64,000 nucleotides of DNA from an uncultured Collinsella sp. Lineage in GTDB: Bacteria; Actinomycetota; Coriobacteriia; Coriobacteriales; Coriobacteriaceae. The stretch spans positions 1 to 64,000 of the forward strand of contig CABUDQ010000002.1 of NCBI GenBank assembly GCA_902490365.1. Direction: 5' to 3'. Shown here piece by piece: positions 54,871-64,000 of this stretch. The notes beneath the pieces were generated by a model. The model was not told the DNA's origin. It saw only the letters and a list, made by a program, of their open reading frames with translations, and searched no databases. Each line of letters starts with the position of its first letter. Positions within the stretch are counted from its first letter, which is position 1. A program made the translations under genes and the position numbers.

Positions 54871-56684
54871 GCGTAGGTGAAGGTAGTGACGTCGAACATG
54901 CCCTCGGGGCGGATGCGGAGCGTCGGGATCACCGGCAGGGGCAGGAAGATGATGCCCATGATGGGATCGAGCGGCGGCTCAATACCCATGGCGCGCGCCT
55001 TGACCATAAAGTCGTCGTGCTGCGCCGCCACGTCCTCGGCCGTGCCCTCGCTCATCAGACCACCGAGCGCCAGAGGAATGCGCGCCACGACCTCGCCGTT
55101 GCGCACCAGCACGTGGCCGCCCTGGTCAACAGCCTCGACGGCAGCCATCATATCGGTCGCGTTGTCGCCCACCACGCACACGTTATGCGAGTCGTGGCCG
55201 ATCGTCGAGGCGATAGCGCCGCCCGTGATGGTAAAGCCGCGCACCCAGCCGCGACCGATGTGCTTGCCAACAAGACCCAGGCCCGCAGGACCATCACCGT
55301 CGGCGCCCTCGGCTTGCAGCGACACACCGCGGCCGTGACGTTCGATCAGCATAATGCGGCGCAGGCCCTCGTCAGTCTCGGGACGAACCATGCCCGTGAT
55401 AGCCATGCCCGGGATCACATCAATAACCGCCTCGCCCGGCTTAAAGGCATAATCGAACACGTCAAGCGAAAGCTTCGGCAGCTTAACGGAGGCGCGCAGC
55501 TCATCGGCAAGGGCCGCAACCTCGGCCATCTCGGGTGCAATCTCGCCCACAAAGGCGCCGTCCTGTGCCACGAGCGCACCGGCGGCATACACGAGATGCG
55601 GAGCCGCGACAAACGTCAGGTCGTTGAGCACCAGCAGGTCAGCGCGCTTGCCCGGGGCGATCGCGCCGCAGAGCTCATGCGGGTCACGACAGCCGTGGTC
55701 CAGGCCAAATGCCTCAGCCGTGGAAAGGGACGCCATGGAGATAGCGACCACCGGGTCGATGCCGGCCTCGATGGCCACGCGGCAGGCATTGTCGATCATG
55801 CCGGTCGAAAGAGCATCGGAGGGAGCGCGGTCGTCGGTCGCAAAGCAGCAGCGGCGGGCGCGGGCAGGGTTCTCCAGCAGCATCGGGGACAAATTGGCCA
55901 GGTCGTGGCTGCACGTGCCCTCACGCAGCATCACATACATGCCGCGGGACAGCTTGTCGAGCGCCTCCTCGGGAATCGTCGACTCGTGGTCGGCGATAAT
56001 ACCCGCTGCAGCGTAGGCGTTGAGGTCCTTGCCGGCAACGAGCGGGGCGTGACCGTCGACCTGCTTGGACGGCGTCTGGTTGGCAGCGTCGATACGAGCA
56101 CAGGTCTCGGGATCGGCCATAAAGACGCCCGGCAGGTTCATCATCTCGCCCAGGCCAAAGACATCACCCGGATGCTCGGCAAAAAACGCCTGCATATCGG
56201 CGGCCGAAATAACGGCACCGGCCTGCTCATCGGGCAGCGCGGGCACGCACGAAGGCATCATGTACTTGATGGAGATGGGTGCGCGGCGACCATCCTCGAT
56301 CATAAAGCGCAAGCCGTCGAGACCGGCAACATTGGCAATCTCGTGGCTGTCGGCAATGGCGGTGGTAGTACCGCGCGTCGCGGCCATGCGAGCATACTCG
56401 GCGGGACGGATGTTCGAAGACTCGATATGCAGGTGCCCGTCAATAAAGCCGGGAGCAAGATAGCGGCCCTGGCAGTCGATAACCTCGGTCGCCTCGTAGG
56501 TGCCGGCGGCATCGTCGCGACCGTCGTAGAGCACGCCGACGATTACGCCATCCTTGACGGCAACGCTACCGGGTGCCACGCGCTGGCCATATACGTCGAC
56601 AATCTGCGCATTGGTAAACAGCGTGTCGACGGGCACGCGACCCTCGGCAGCGTCGATCACAGACCTCATGACCTCAACGGACAT
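54864..56684 (-). CDS. ade: Adenine deaminase
   Basis: This 606-residue enzyme of the bacterial adenine deaminase (AdeC-like) amidohydrolase family converts adenine to hypoxanthine. Metal-binding motifs are FIDGHLHIESSN, the DSHEIANVAGL histidine, GHAPLV, IIADHEST and the ATDDRAPSD aspartate. The C-terminal domain contains GLVGKHIGRGWVRGF and the TIGHDSHNVCVVG motif diagnostic of the family. The ATG at 56684 follows AAAGGAG; the open frame extends 45 codons further without a ribosome site. Its last codons carry a dispersed repeat. It works in purine salvage and stands alone. Confidence 0.95.
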   Translation of the reverse strand: MSVEVMRSVIDAAEGRVPVDTLFTNAQIVDVYGQRVAPGSVAVKDGVIVGVLYDGRDDAAGTYEATEVIDCQGRYLAPGFIDGHLHIESSNIRPAEYARMAATRGTTTAIADSHEIANVAGLDGLRFMIEDGRRAPISIKYMMPSCVPALPDEQAGAVISAADMQAFFAEHPGDVFGLGEMMNLPGVFMADPETCARIDAANQTPSKQVDGHAPLVAGKDLNAYAAAGIIADHESTIPEEALDKLSRGMYVMLREGTCSHDLANLSPMLLENPARARRCCFATDDRAPSDALSTGMIDNACRVAIEAGIDPVVAISMASLSTAEAFGLDHGCRDPHELCGAIAPGKRADLLVLNDLTFVAAPHLVYAAGALVAQDGAFVGEIAPEMAEVAALADELRASVKLPKLSLDVFDYAFKPGEAVIDVIPGMAITGMVRPETDEGLRRIMLIERHGRGVSLQAEGADGDGPAGLGLVGKHIGRGWVRGFTITGGAIASTIGHDSHNVCVVGDNATDMMAAVEAVDQGGHVLVRNGEVVARIPLALGGLMSEGTAEDVAAQHDDFMVKARAMGIEPPLDPIMGIIFLPLPVIPTLRIRPEGMFDVTTFTYAD

Positions 56685-56799
56685 ACATACTCCTTTAACC
56701 GTAGAAAAAAGCTGCAGGGCGGACAGACCTTCACCGCAGCAAACCAATAGCCATTGTATGCCCAAACGATGGGACAGCAATACACCCCCTGCAAATGAC

Positions 56800-56863
56800 G
56801 AGAGTGGATAATCTCCCACTTTGAGCCCACAAACAGGCCAAAAACGGAAGATTATCCACTCTC
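56800..56863. repeat. Hairpin with 15-bp perfect arms (GAGAGTGGATAATCT)
   Basis: GAGAGTGGATAATCT (56800-56814) is exactly complementary to 56849-56863. It sits between the ade start and the tyrS stop and is another palindrome family. It may also serve as terminator for tyrS, although no T-run follows. Confidence 0.85.
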
Positions 56864-56886
56864 ATTCTGTGAGGTTAACTTACTCG

Positions 56887-58098
56887 TTAGACCAACTTAA
56901 ATCCTTTGCGCTTGCCTACAGAGAGGGTGTCACCCAGCTTGAGGGCGCTGGGGTCGATGTTGTAGCTCTTGGGAGCCACGGCCTCGCCGTTGATCTTGAC
57001 GCCGCCGCCGTCGATGTCGCGACGGGCCTGGCCGGCGCTGGCCGAAAGACCCAGGTCCTTGAGCAGGCCGGCGAGGTAGATCTGGCCCTCGTCGTTGACG
57101 GTCAGCTCAACATGCTTCTCGGGGAAGTCGGCGAGCTGGCCCTCCTTGAACACGCGGTCGAACTCGGCCTGAGCCTCGTCGCCGGCGCCGGCGCCGTGGT
57201 AGGTGTCGCACAGGTCGCGGCCCAGAGCGCGCTTGAGCTCATAGGGATCGGCAGAACCGTCGGCCAGAGCAGCGTCGATCTTGTCGACCTCGGCCGGGGT
57301 GAGCGAGCTCGCCAGGCGATAGTACTTACCGATCATCTCGTCGGGGATGGACATGGTCTTGCCAAACATATCCTTGGGCGCGTCGGTCAGGCCGATGTAG
57401 TTGCCATAGGACTTAGACATCTTGCGCACGCCATCGGTGCCCTCGAGCAGCGGCATGGTGAGCGCGATCTGAGGCTCCATGCCCATCTTCTCCATGAGCT
57501 CACGGCCGGCGAGCAGGTTGAAGAGCTGATCGGTGCCACCCATCTCCACGTCAGCCTTAATCATGACCGAATCGTATGCCTGCATCACGGGGTACAGGAA
57601 CTCGTGCAGGGCGATCGGCGTCTGAGACTGGTAGCGCTTGGTAAAGTCATCGCGCTCAAGAATACGGGCGACGGTGAACTTGGAGCACACCTGCAGCAGA
57701 CCGGCCAGATCCATCGACAAGATCCAGTCACCGTTGTGCACGATGGTGGTCTTCTCGGGATCCAGGATCTTCATGGCCTGGCTCACGTAGGTCTCGGCGT
57801 TGGCCTCGATCTGCTCCTGCGAAAGCTGCGGGCGGGTGGAATTCTTGCCCGAGGGGTCGCCGATCAGCGCGGTACCGTTGCCGATGATGAGGGTGACGTT
57901 GTGGCCCAGGTCCTGGAACTGACGCATCTTGCGCAGCGGCACGGCGTGGCCCAAGTGCAGGTCGGGGCTGGTGGGGTCGACGCCGAGCTTGATGTTGAGG
58001 GGCTCGCCCTTCTCAAGCTTCTTGCGAAGGTCGGCCTCGGGGACGATCTGCGCGGCGCCCGAGGTGATGATACGCATTTGCTCGTCAACAGACAGCAT
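56887..58098 (-). CDS. tyrS: Tyrosyl-tRNA synthetase
   Basis: This 403-residue class I synthetase charges tRNA-Tyr. The HIGH motif is HLGH (48-51) in DPTSPDLHLGHAVPL. The tyrosine-binding VEMGGTDQLFNLLAGR and the KMSKS loop (MSKSYGNYIGL) follow, and a C-terminal S4 RNA-binding domain is seen (LLKDLGLSASAGQARRDIDG). This arrangement fits the TyrZ-like subgroup. The start at 58098 has AAAGGAGG upstream. No T-box leader was recognised in the short upstream region. Length and motifs are normal. Confidence 0.97.
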   Translation of the reverse strand: MLSVDEQMRIITSGAAQIVPEADLRKKLEKGEPLNIKLGVDPTSPDLHLGHAVPLRKMRQFQDLGHNVTLIIGNGTALIGDPSGKNSTRPQLSQEQIEANAETYVSQAMKILDPEKTTIVHNGDWILSMDLAGLLQVCSKFTVARILERDDFTKRYQSQTPIALHEFLYPVMQAYDSVMIKADVEMGGTDQLFNLLAGRELMEKMGMEPQIALTMPLLEGTDGVRKMSKSYGNYIGLTDAPKDMFGKTMSIPDEMIGKYYRLASSLTPAEVDKIDAALADGSADPYELKRALGRDLCDTYHGAGAGDEAQAEFDRVFKEGQLADFPEKHVELTVNDEGQIYLAGLLKDLGLSASAGQARRDIDGGGVKINGEAVAPKSYNIDPSALKLGDTLSVGKRKGFKLV

Positions 58099-58194
58099 TG
58101 GGTATCCTCCTTTTGCTATAGCACCCTCGCCGAAAACGGCGGTGCTGGAAGTCCATAAACTCTCTTATGATAACAAACTGACGCGACGCGGCAC

Positions 58195-60171
58195 CTACGA
58201 CAGGAAAATCCTCGTCCTGCCGCATGCGTCAATGGCAACTGGCAGACGTGTACCGTCACGTTCGACCAGATAGCGCGCCTGCCGACGACGCAAGCAGTCG
58301 CGGCAACGGACCCGCCCCGTCGCATCGGTGGCGCAGACGCCCTCGGCGGTCAGCAGGCAGTGCTCGCACACCATGAGCTCGGGACGGTCGGCGTCGACCG
58401 GGCCCAAGACGCCGGGTTCAGCAGCCAGCTCGGCAATACGCTCCCTATCATTGCCGAGTAACTCGGCAGGCAAGTATATCCACCCCGCACCAAGCCCGCG
58501 CAGCCAAGCAAGCGTGGCCCGATTGGCGCAGAACACCGGCGCTGCCGCGTCAAACGCCGTGCCCAACTCGCGGGCCATCGCCACCTGCCCCAGATTGCGG
58601 CAGACGACGCGCCCGGCACGTTGCATAAGCGCCCGAGTCCGCTCGGTGTCGCCCGCGCGGCACACTTCGTCGAGCACCACCGTCGCATCGGACAAGCCAC
58701 ACTCATCGCACGAATCCACATCCATCAGCTCCCAAGCAAAGACCATACGAGCAAATGTCACATGCTTTGCCGGCTCCGCCGGCCCCGCCAACTCCGTCGG
58801 CACATCGACATCTGCCAGAACGCCCTCAAACGGCAGCACCTCAACGGACCGCTCAACAGGCGCGACCGCATCTGCCTTGGCCCGCATGCGCTCCAACACC
58901 GTTGCCGTCTGCCCCAGCACGCCGGCGCTGCGAATCAAATAGACCTCGCAGCCCGCGTCCACCTTGCGTTTGCAATGCACGACGATGCGCTCTCCCGCAG
59001 CGGCATCCACGGGGCAAGGCACCTGTGGCCAGCGCTTGGGCACATCGGGACGCGCGTCGGCACCCGGGTAAAATCGGATTTCGAGCGTATCACCCGCCGC
59101 CACGGCGGCATCAAGCTCAACCGTCACCTCTTCGTGACCCACCGCCATCAAGTGACCCACGCGCACGCCCTGGTTGATCGCGCGCTCAAAGCTCATGAGC
59201 TCGGCGCCCGAACGGCCCCGCAGATACGCATCGGTAAAGCCGCGGTTGAACGACCTTCCCAGCTCGCGCTCAAGCGCCGGCACCGCAACGGCATCCCATG
59301 TGCCGTCGCGCAGCATATTGAGCGCCCGACGCCACACCCTCACCACGTTAAAGACGTAGTCGGGATTTTTCATGCGCCCCTCGATCTTGAGCGATGCCAC
59401 GCCGGCGGCAACAAGCTCGGGCAGATGCGCAATGCCCAAGTAGTCACGCGGGCACAGCAGGCGATCCCCTTCGACAGAGACAACACTCTGCCCCGCCTCG
59501 TCCACCAAGTCATAGGATAGGCGGCACGGTTGCGTGCAGTCGCCGCGCATCGCCGACCGTCCGCGCCTCAGGGCCGAAAACTCACACGCACCCGAGTATC
59601 CAATGCAAATAGCGCCGTGACAGAACACCTCGATGGGAACGCCAGTAGCGCAAAGCGTCCTAATCTCCGCCACGCTCAGCTCGCGCGCCGTCGTCACGCG
59701 CTCAACGCCCAACTCCTTGGCAGCCAACAGCACGGCACCCTCGCTATGAGCGCCCGCTTGGGTGGACAGGTGAATCTCGACCCCCGGAATCGCCGCACGA
59801 AGCGCGCAAGCCAGCCCGGCATCTGCCACAATCAGCGCATCGGCACCCAACGCGTGCGCATGCGCCCCCAACGCCACGGCGTCGGCAAGCTCATCATCGA
59901 ACACGAACACGTTGAGCGTCACGTACACACGCACGCCATGGGCATGGGCCACGGCACAACCGCGCGCGAACTCATCATCGCTAAAGCCATGCGCGCTCAC
60001 TCGAGCGTTGAATCCGTCCAGCCCCGCATAGATGGCATCGGCACCCGCCGCAATCGCCGCGAGCATCTGGTCGAGCCCGCCAGCAGGCGCCAGCAGTTCG
60101 GGCAGCGCCACTCCAGCCGCCGCCAACTCGCTTTCGCATTGTCCGCTCGGTTCCATCGGCCGAATCGCCAT
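58195..60171 (-). CDS. Peptidase U32-family protein
   Basis: This 658-residue protein of the U32 family begins with PELLAPAGGLDQMLAAIAAG and ADAIYAGLDGFNAR. It then shows HLSTQAG, the RELSVAEIRTL segment and the cysteine cluster CHGAICIGYSGACEFS...GDCTQPCRL. That cluster binds an iron-sulfur centre in the RNA-modifying relatives RlhA and TrhP. The long C-terminal half, with two CxxC pairs (CDECG, CEHC, CRDC), is an extra region found in larger U32 proteins. Many members act in tRNA or rRNA hydroxylation rather than proteolysis, so the label peptidase may mislead. The ATG at 60171 follows AAGGAG; a TTG six codons upstream overlaps this site. Confidence 0.88.
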   Translation of the reverse strand: MAIRPMEPSGQCESELAAAGVALPELLAPAGGLDQMLAAIAAGADAIYAGLDGFNARVSAHGFSDDEFARGCAVAHAHGVRVYVTLNVFVFDDELADAVALGAHAHALGADALIVADAGLACALRAAIPGVEIHLSTQAGAHSEGAVLLAAKELGVERVTTARELSVAEIRTLCATGVPIEVFCHGAICIGYSGACEFSALRRGRSAMRGDCTQPCRLSYDLVDEAGQSVVSVEGDRLLCPRDYLGIAHLPELVAAGVASLKIEGRMKNPDYVFNVVRVWRRALNMLRDGTWDAVAVPALERELGRSFNRGFTDAYLRGRSGAELMSFERAINQGVRVGHLMAVGHEEVTVELDAAVAAGDTLEIRFYPGADARPDVPKRWPQVPCPVDAAAGERIVVHCKRKVDAGCEVYLIRSAGVLGQTATVLERMRAKADAVAPVERSVEVLPFEGVLADVDVPTELAGPAEPAKHVTFARMVFAWELMDVDSCDECGLSDATVVLDEVCRAGDTERTRALMQRAGRVVCRNLGQVAMARELGTAFDAAAPVFCANRATLAWLRGLGAGWIYLPAELLGNDRERIAELAAEPGVLGPVDADRPELMVCEHCLLTAEGVCATDATGRVRCRDCLRRRQARYLVERDGTRLPVAIDACGRTRIFLS

Positions 60172-60332
60172 CGGTAAACTCCTTGCCAAGGTGTGCTTTC
60201 ACTCTGAAAATTGCTGCCAACCAGCATACACGAGGCCTCGCGTGCCCTGATTGGTTTATCGTGTAATAACTTATGTCCATCCTGCCCGGCAGCATACCTG
60301 CCGCCTGGCACGACATACCCGGAGGTCAATCT

Positions 60333-62537
60333 ATGGGTCCTCGCCAACGACAGGAACGCAGTCGCTCCAAGACGCATGTCCTTCCCATGATCTTGCTCTC
60401 GTTTTTGGGCTTTCTGCTTATCGCGGGCGTAGCGTTTGGCATCGGCATGATCGGCAACGTCAACCGCTGGCTGTCCGACCTGCCCGACTACACCGACGCC
60501 AACGCTTACCTGGTAAGTGAGCCCACCGAAATCGTCGACTGCAACGGCAACAAGATCGCGAGTTTCTACACTCAAAACCGTAAGTCCATCACCAAGGACC
60601 AAGTGTCCCCGTATGTGCTGCAGGGCACTGTCGACGTTGAGGACGAGCGCTTCTACGAGCATGGCGGCATCGACCTTTGGGGCATTGCGCGCGCATCGGT
60701 GGCAACCCTCACCGGCGGCCACGAGGGCGCATCGACCATCACCCAGCAGCTGGTTCGCAACACCATCTTGCAGGAGGAACAATTCGACTCGACCATCGAG
60801 CGTAAGGTGCGCGAGGCCTATATCGCCATCAAGATGGAGGATATGTACTCCAAGGACGAGATCCTCATGATGTACCTCAACACCATCTACTACGGCCATG
60901 GAGCATATGGCATCGAGGCCGCCGCCGAGACCTATCTGTCCAAGACCGCCGCCGACCTCAGCCTGAGCGAGGCCGCGCTGCTCATCGGCCTTCCCAACTC
61001 GCCCTCGCAGTACGACCCCACGGTTAATCCCGACCTGGCGCTGTCCCGCCGCAACAAGGTTCTGGACAACATGCTGCGTCTGGGCCACATCACGCAGGAA
61101 GAGCACGATGCCGCACAGGCTGAGCCCATCACGCTTAACGTGACCGAGATTTCGGGCAGTGGCGTCGATGTGTACTCTCAACCCTACTTTGTCTCCTACG
61201 TAAAGCAGCTGCTTGAGCAGGAGTTCTCCACCGACGTGCTCTTTAAGGGCGGTCTGACCGTCAAGACCACCATCGACCCCACCATGCAGCAGGTTGCCGA
61301 GGAGGCTGTGCGCTCGCAGCTCGACACGCTTTCTCTCGACGGCCTGGACATGGGCATGGTCGTCGTTGACCCCAAGACTGGCTACATCAAGTGCATGGTG
61401 GGCGGCTACGACTATAACGCCGACGAAAATCACGTGAACCACGCTACGGCAAAGCGCCCCGTGGGCTCCACGTTTAAGGCCTTTACGCTGGCAACCGCCA
61501 TCCAAAACGGTATGAACCCCAACGTCACCCTCAACTGCAACTCGCCTCTTACAGCCAAGGGCACCACGACCAAGGTGCAAAACTATGCCAACCAGAGCTA
61601 TGGCAACATCACGCTTAAGCAGGCGACGGCATACTCCTCCAACACCGGCTACATCCAGGTGGCGGAAGCCGTCGGTAACAGCAAGATCATCTCGCTCGTC
61701 AAAAAGCTCGGCATCGACCCCGCCAAGGACAACATCGAGGACGTTCCCGTCATGACCCTCGGCACCGGCTCGATCTCGCCGCTCGAGATGGCCGCCGCCT
61801 ACGCGACGTTTGCCAACGGCGGCTACTATCGCCAGCCGATCGCCATCACCGAGATTGACTCTCGTACCGGTTCGGTGCTGTACCAGCACACCGACAATCC
61901 CTCACAGGTGCTTACCGAGGGCGAGGCCGCCGCGGTCACCGATGTTCTGTCCGGCGTCATGAAGGGCAGCGGTACGGGTGCTGCCGGCGCTCTGAGTGTC
62001 AACCAGCCCTATGCCGGCAAGACGGGCACCACCGACAACACCACCAACCTGTGGTTCTGCGGCTATACCCCGCAGCTGGCGTGCGCCCTGTGGACCGGCT
62101 ATTCCGCGGGCGAGATCCCCATCCAAAAGTACGGCACGGACCTGCTGGGCGACAGCACCAACCTGCCTGTCTTTAAGCGGTTTATGAACACCGTTCTGAC
62201 CGGTACCGAGCGCGAGGAGTTTGCGACCGGAACGGTGCCCACCTACAAGAACAACAGCGTCTGGAAGTTCTACGGCACCAACAACACCAAGAAGTCGGAG
62301 AACGACGACAAGGACAAGGACGAAGAGGAAGAGGAAACCACCACAACGACTACCACGACGACCACGACCACCGAGACCACGGGCGGCGACACCACCGGCG
62401 GCACCGGTACGACCGGTGGCTCGACGGGTGGCTCCACTGGTGGTTCGACCGGCGGCGATGGCGGCACGCCTACGCCTACGCCTACGCCTACGCCCACTCC
62501 CGACCCCTCGCCCACGCCTGACGATACGGTCGGCTAA
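60333..62537 (+). CDS. Class A penicillin-binding protein (transglycosylase-transpeptidase)
   Basis: This 734-residue bifunctional peptidoglycan synthase has a cytoplasmic basic tail, one membrane helix (about residues 16-40), a GT51 glycosyltransferase domain (VDVEDERFYEHGGID with the catalytic Glu, then STITQQLVRN) and a transpeptidase domain. The latter has the SxxK serine near residue 379 (RPVGSTFKAFT), the SxN motif YSSNTG and KTGTT near residue 562. The C-terminus is low-complexity: an acidic and Thr run, Gly/Ser/Thr repeats, and Thr-Pro repeats. It is probably a wall-spanning linker. GGAGG precedes the ATG at 60333. A terminator follows. Confidence 0.95.
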   Translation: MGPRQRQERSRSKTHVLPMILLSFLGFLLIAGVAFGIGMIGNVNRWLSDLPDYTDANAYLVSEPTEIVDCNGNKIASFYTQNRKSITKDQVSPYVLQGTVDVEDERFYEHGGIDLWGIARASVATLTGGHEGASTITQQLVRNTILQEEQFDSTIERKVREAYIAIKMEDMYSKDEILMMYLNTIYYGHGAYGIEAAAETYLSKTAADLSLSEAALLIGLPNSPSQYDPTVNPDLALSRRNKVLDNMLRLGHITQEEHDAAQAEPITLNVTEISGSGVDVYSQPYFVSYVKQLLEQEFSTDVLFKGGLTVKTTIDPTMQQVAEEAVRSQLDTLSLDGLDMGMVVVDPKTGYIKCMVGGYDYNADENHVNHATAKRPVGSTFKAFTLATAIQNGMNPNVTLNCNSPLTAKGTTTKVQNYANQSYGNITLKQATAYSSNTGYIQVAEAVGNSKIISLVKKLGIDPAKDNIEDVPVMTLGTGSISPLEMAAAYATFANGGYYRQPIAITEIDSRTGSVLYQHTDNPSQVLTEGEAAAVTDVLSGVMKGSGTGAAGALSVNQPYAGKTGTTDNTTNLWFCGYTPQLACALWTGYSAGEIPIQKYGTDLLGDSTNLPVFKRFMNTVLTGTEREEFATGTVPTYKNNSVWKFYGTNNTKKSENDDKDKDEEEEETTTTTTTTTTTTETTGGDTTGGTGTTGGSTGGSTGGSTGGDGGTPTPTPTPTPTPDPSPTPDDTVG

Positions 62538-62559
62538 GAAGTACGCGACTAAAGCCAAC

Positions 62560-62600
62560 AAGGCCCCGAGCAGCTTATTGAACTGCTCGGGGCCTTTTAG
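62560..62600 (+). terminator. Intrinsic terminator after the PBP gene
   Basis: AAGGCCCCGAGCAG (62560-62573) pairs with CTGCTCGGGGCCTT (62583-62596), followed by TTAG. This is a very strong stem. Confidence 0.9.
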
Positions 62601-62639
62601 TTTGAAGCGACCTGGTGGGCGGTCTTTATACCGGCAAAC

Positions 62640-62671
62640 AAAAAGGGGTACCGACCAACGTCGATGCCCCT
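62640..62671 (-). terminator. Intrinsic terminator after argR
   Basis: AGGGGTACCGAC (62644-62655) pairs with GTCGATGCCCCT (62660-62671) with one mismatch. TTTTT follows on the minus strand. Confidence 0.8.
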
Positions 62672-62721
62672 TACAAGCCACTATGTCAGCGCACACAATG
62701 CCGAGCGCACGACCCGCACAC

Positions 62722-63159
62722 CTACTTGCGAGAATTGCTCAACTTATTGATCAGCGCCTCGAGACGCTCGCCGTCCTCGGCCGTCTGGGCAATAACCAAA
62801 ATCGTATCGTTGCCGGCAAGCGAGCCAAGCACATCGGGTAACTCTGCCGCATCAACGGCGGCGGCGATGCCGGAAGCCGTGCCAGGCTGAGCCTTGATCA
62901 TAACCAGATTATCAGTACGCAGAACGCCCGTTACGAGCTCGGAAACCATACGCTGCAGGTGCAGGTCCTCTGCCAGAACATAGATGCCCTCAGGGAGCTT
63001 ACGCAGCCCCATATCGGCAATATCGCGAGAGACAGTCGCCTGCGTGCAATCAAAGCCCATAGCACGGAGCTCATCGACCAGCACGCGCTGCGTGCGGACA
63101 TCCTTATTGCGCACAATATCTCTAATGGCATCCTGGCGCCCATTGCGTTTTTTAGCCAT
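62722..63159 (-). CDS. argR: Arginine repressor
   Basis: This 145-residue regulator has a winged-helix N-terminal domain (RQDAIRDIVRNKDVRTQRVL, then CTQATVSRDIADMGLRKLP) and a C-terminal hexamerisation and arginine-binding domain with the GTASGIAAAVDAAELPD motif. When arginine is bound it represses arginine biosynthesis genes and may activate catabolic ones. The ATG at 63159 follows GAGAGAGG; the longer frame upstream has no better site. No arg genes are visible here, so its regulon is elsewhere. A terminator follows directly. Confidence 0.95.
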   Translation of the reverse strand: MAKKRNGRQDAIRDIVRNKDVRTQRVLVDELRAMGFDCTQATVSRDIADMGLRKLPEGIYVLAEDLHLQRMVSELVTGVLRTDNLVMIKAQPGTASGIAAAVDAAELPDVLGSLAGNDTILVIAQTAEDGERLEALINKLSNSRK

Positions 63160-63291
63160 ACAAACCCTCTCTCCAAAAGATGGCGGAGACAATCAATCAG
63201 TGATTGAATAGTTTAACGCTATTTGAAGGCTTTTGTGTATAAGAACGCATTTCGAAACAATTCTATGCAAGTTTGTTTCGTAATGAGCCGT

Positions 63292-64000
63292 TTAGGCGGT
63301 TTTTGCGCCCGTCCGGTTAAGAAAAGCTGCCAGATGCGTACACATCACGCAGCGCGCGGGCTTGGCGCTGGCGATCGGCCCAAACAACAGACCGAGTCCC
63401 CGATGGTTGTCCTTGAGCGCGGCGACCATCTGACGGGTTCGAGGCGCCTCGAGCATATCACGCATGCGGGCGGAACGCTCGATTGACGACACTCCATGCG
63501 GGCTCAGACACAAATTCTCGATGCAGGCGACCAGTCCGGCAAAGTAGAACTTTTGGCTTGCCAGCTTGAGCCGACCACCGCTATCTGCTTCCGAGAGTGA
63601 GTCCGCAAGCTCGTCGAGCGCTCGAGTGTCATCGGATATCCTGGCATACATGGTGGGATCAAAGGCATCTGTAAGCTTAGGTGCCACCGCGTGGAAACAA
63701 GCGTCGCCGCAGCCGGACACGAATCGTGCCTGCGAGAGCGCATAAGCCATAAACTCAACCGTACGGTACGCCTTGCCGCGCGACAGGCATGCCTCAAACA
63801 GCGGACGGCTATACATCACGCCAGAGGTCTGAGCGACTAGGCCGCCCAAAATCAACTGGAACAGCCCAGTCACCATAGAAGACTCGTCTTCTATGGCAAT
63901 AGAGGCAGCATCCAAGACGCGCGAATGGCGCTCTCGATGTGCATCATAGCGGTCGAGCGACACCGTGGGGAACGCTATGTCTGCCGCAGTATCGCACGCG
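63292..64000 (-). CDS. Protein of unknown function, N-terminus beyond the window
   Basis: The frame stays open from the stop at 63292 to the window edge, so the N-terminus is probably missing. A GTG at 63963 could be a start but has no ribosome site, and sequence upstream of it (ADIAFPTVSLDRYDAH) still looks protein-like. The visible part is helical, soluble and without a motif I recognise. It contains several cysteines, including FVSGCGDACFHAVA and a C-terminal CVMC. The C-terminal CVMCTHLAAFL could be part of a metal site. argR lies 132 bp downstream on the same strand. Confidence 0.6.
   Translation of the reverse strand, partial: ACDTAADIAFPTVSLDRYDAHRERHSRVLDAASIAIEDESSMVTGLFQLILGGLVAQTSGVMYSRPLFEACLSRGKAYRTVEFMAYALSQARFVSGCGDACFHAVAPKLTDAFDPTMYARISDDTRALDELADSLSEADSGGRLKLASQKFYFAGLVACIENLCLSPHGVSSIERSARMRDMLEAPRTRQMVAALKDNHRGLGLLFGPIASAKPARCVMCTHLAAFLNRTGAKTA

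Overview
The window looks like the chromosome of a gut Coriobacteriia actinomycete, most probably Collinsella or a close relative. The reasons are the high GC content, the gene set (split transketolase, gltBD, a MurNAc recycling cluster with MupG, a short rubredoxin next to a flavin reductase) and intergenic regions crowded with long palindromic repeats. The genus is an inference; no rRNA gene is present to confirm it.

Layout. 1-6.7 kb: a CsoR-type regulator, a zinc-ribbon membrane protein, an amidohydrolase, an AbiEi/DUF559-like protein bracketed by hairpin-repeat arrays, an unknown protein, and an IS110-family element with a frameshifted transposase and a well-supported bridge RNA. 6.7-16 kb: glutamate synthase (gltD, gltB), phosphoglycerate mutase and an Nramp metal transporter, with two more hairpin arrays. 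16-19.9 kb: rubredoxin, flavin reductase, smpB, a TPR protein, tRNA-Glu(CTC), tRNA-Gln(CTG), an unknown protein and an ArsC/Spx-like protein. 19.9-24.4 kb: N-acetylmuramic acid uptake and recycling (murR, murQ, murP, mupG). 24.6-30.5 kb: a VanZ-like protein, a serine recombinase, RNase R, ftsX and ftsE.

30.6-35.8 kb is accessory: an Abi_2 abortive-infection protein behind a structured leader RNA, two gene remnants, and an ECF sigma / membrane protein / ABC transporter operon. 36-43.9 kb is core: split transketolase, a YitT-family protein, prfB, secA and rpmE. 44-50.6 kb is accessory again: two related ABC exporters, a DUF2975/Xre pair and a beheaded tyrosine recombinase. 51-64 kb: ACT-domain protein, citrate synthase, two HAD phosphatases, adenine deaminase, tyrS, a U32 peptidase-family protein, a class A penicillin-binding protein, argR and one gene running off the window edge.

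The most notable signals are: (1) an IS110 bridge RNA whose target-loop guides match the DNA flanking this very insertion and whose donor-loop guides match the element's own ends; (2) twelve copies of a 59-nt hairpin at four loci with an 80-bp period, six of them bracketing a nuclease-like gene; (3) an Abi_2 gene behind a two-hairpin RNA that ends in an intrinsic terminator; (4) release factor 2 with SPT where SPF is usual; and (5) at least six further palindrome families, one of which is the IS110 insertion site.
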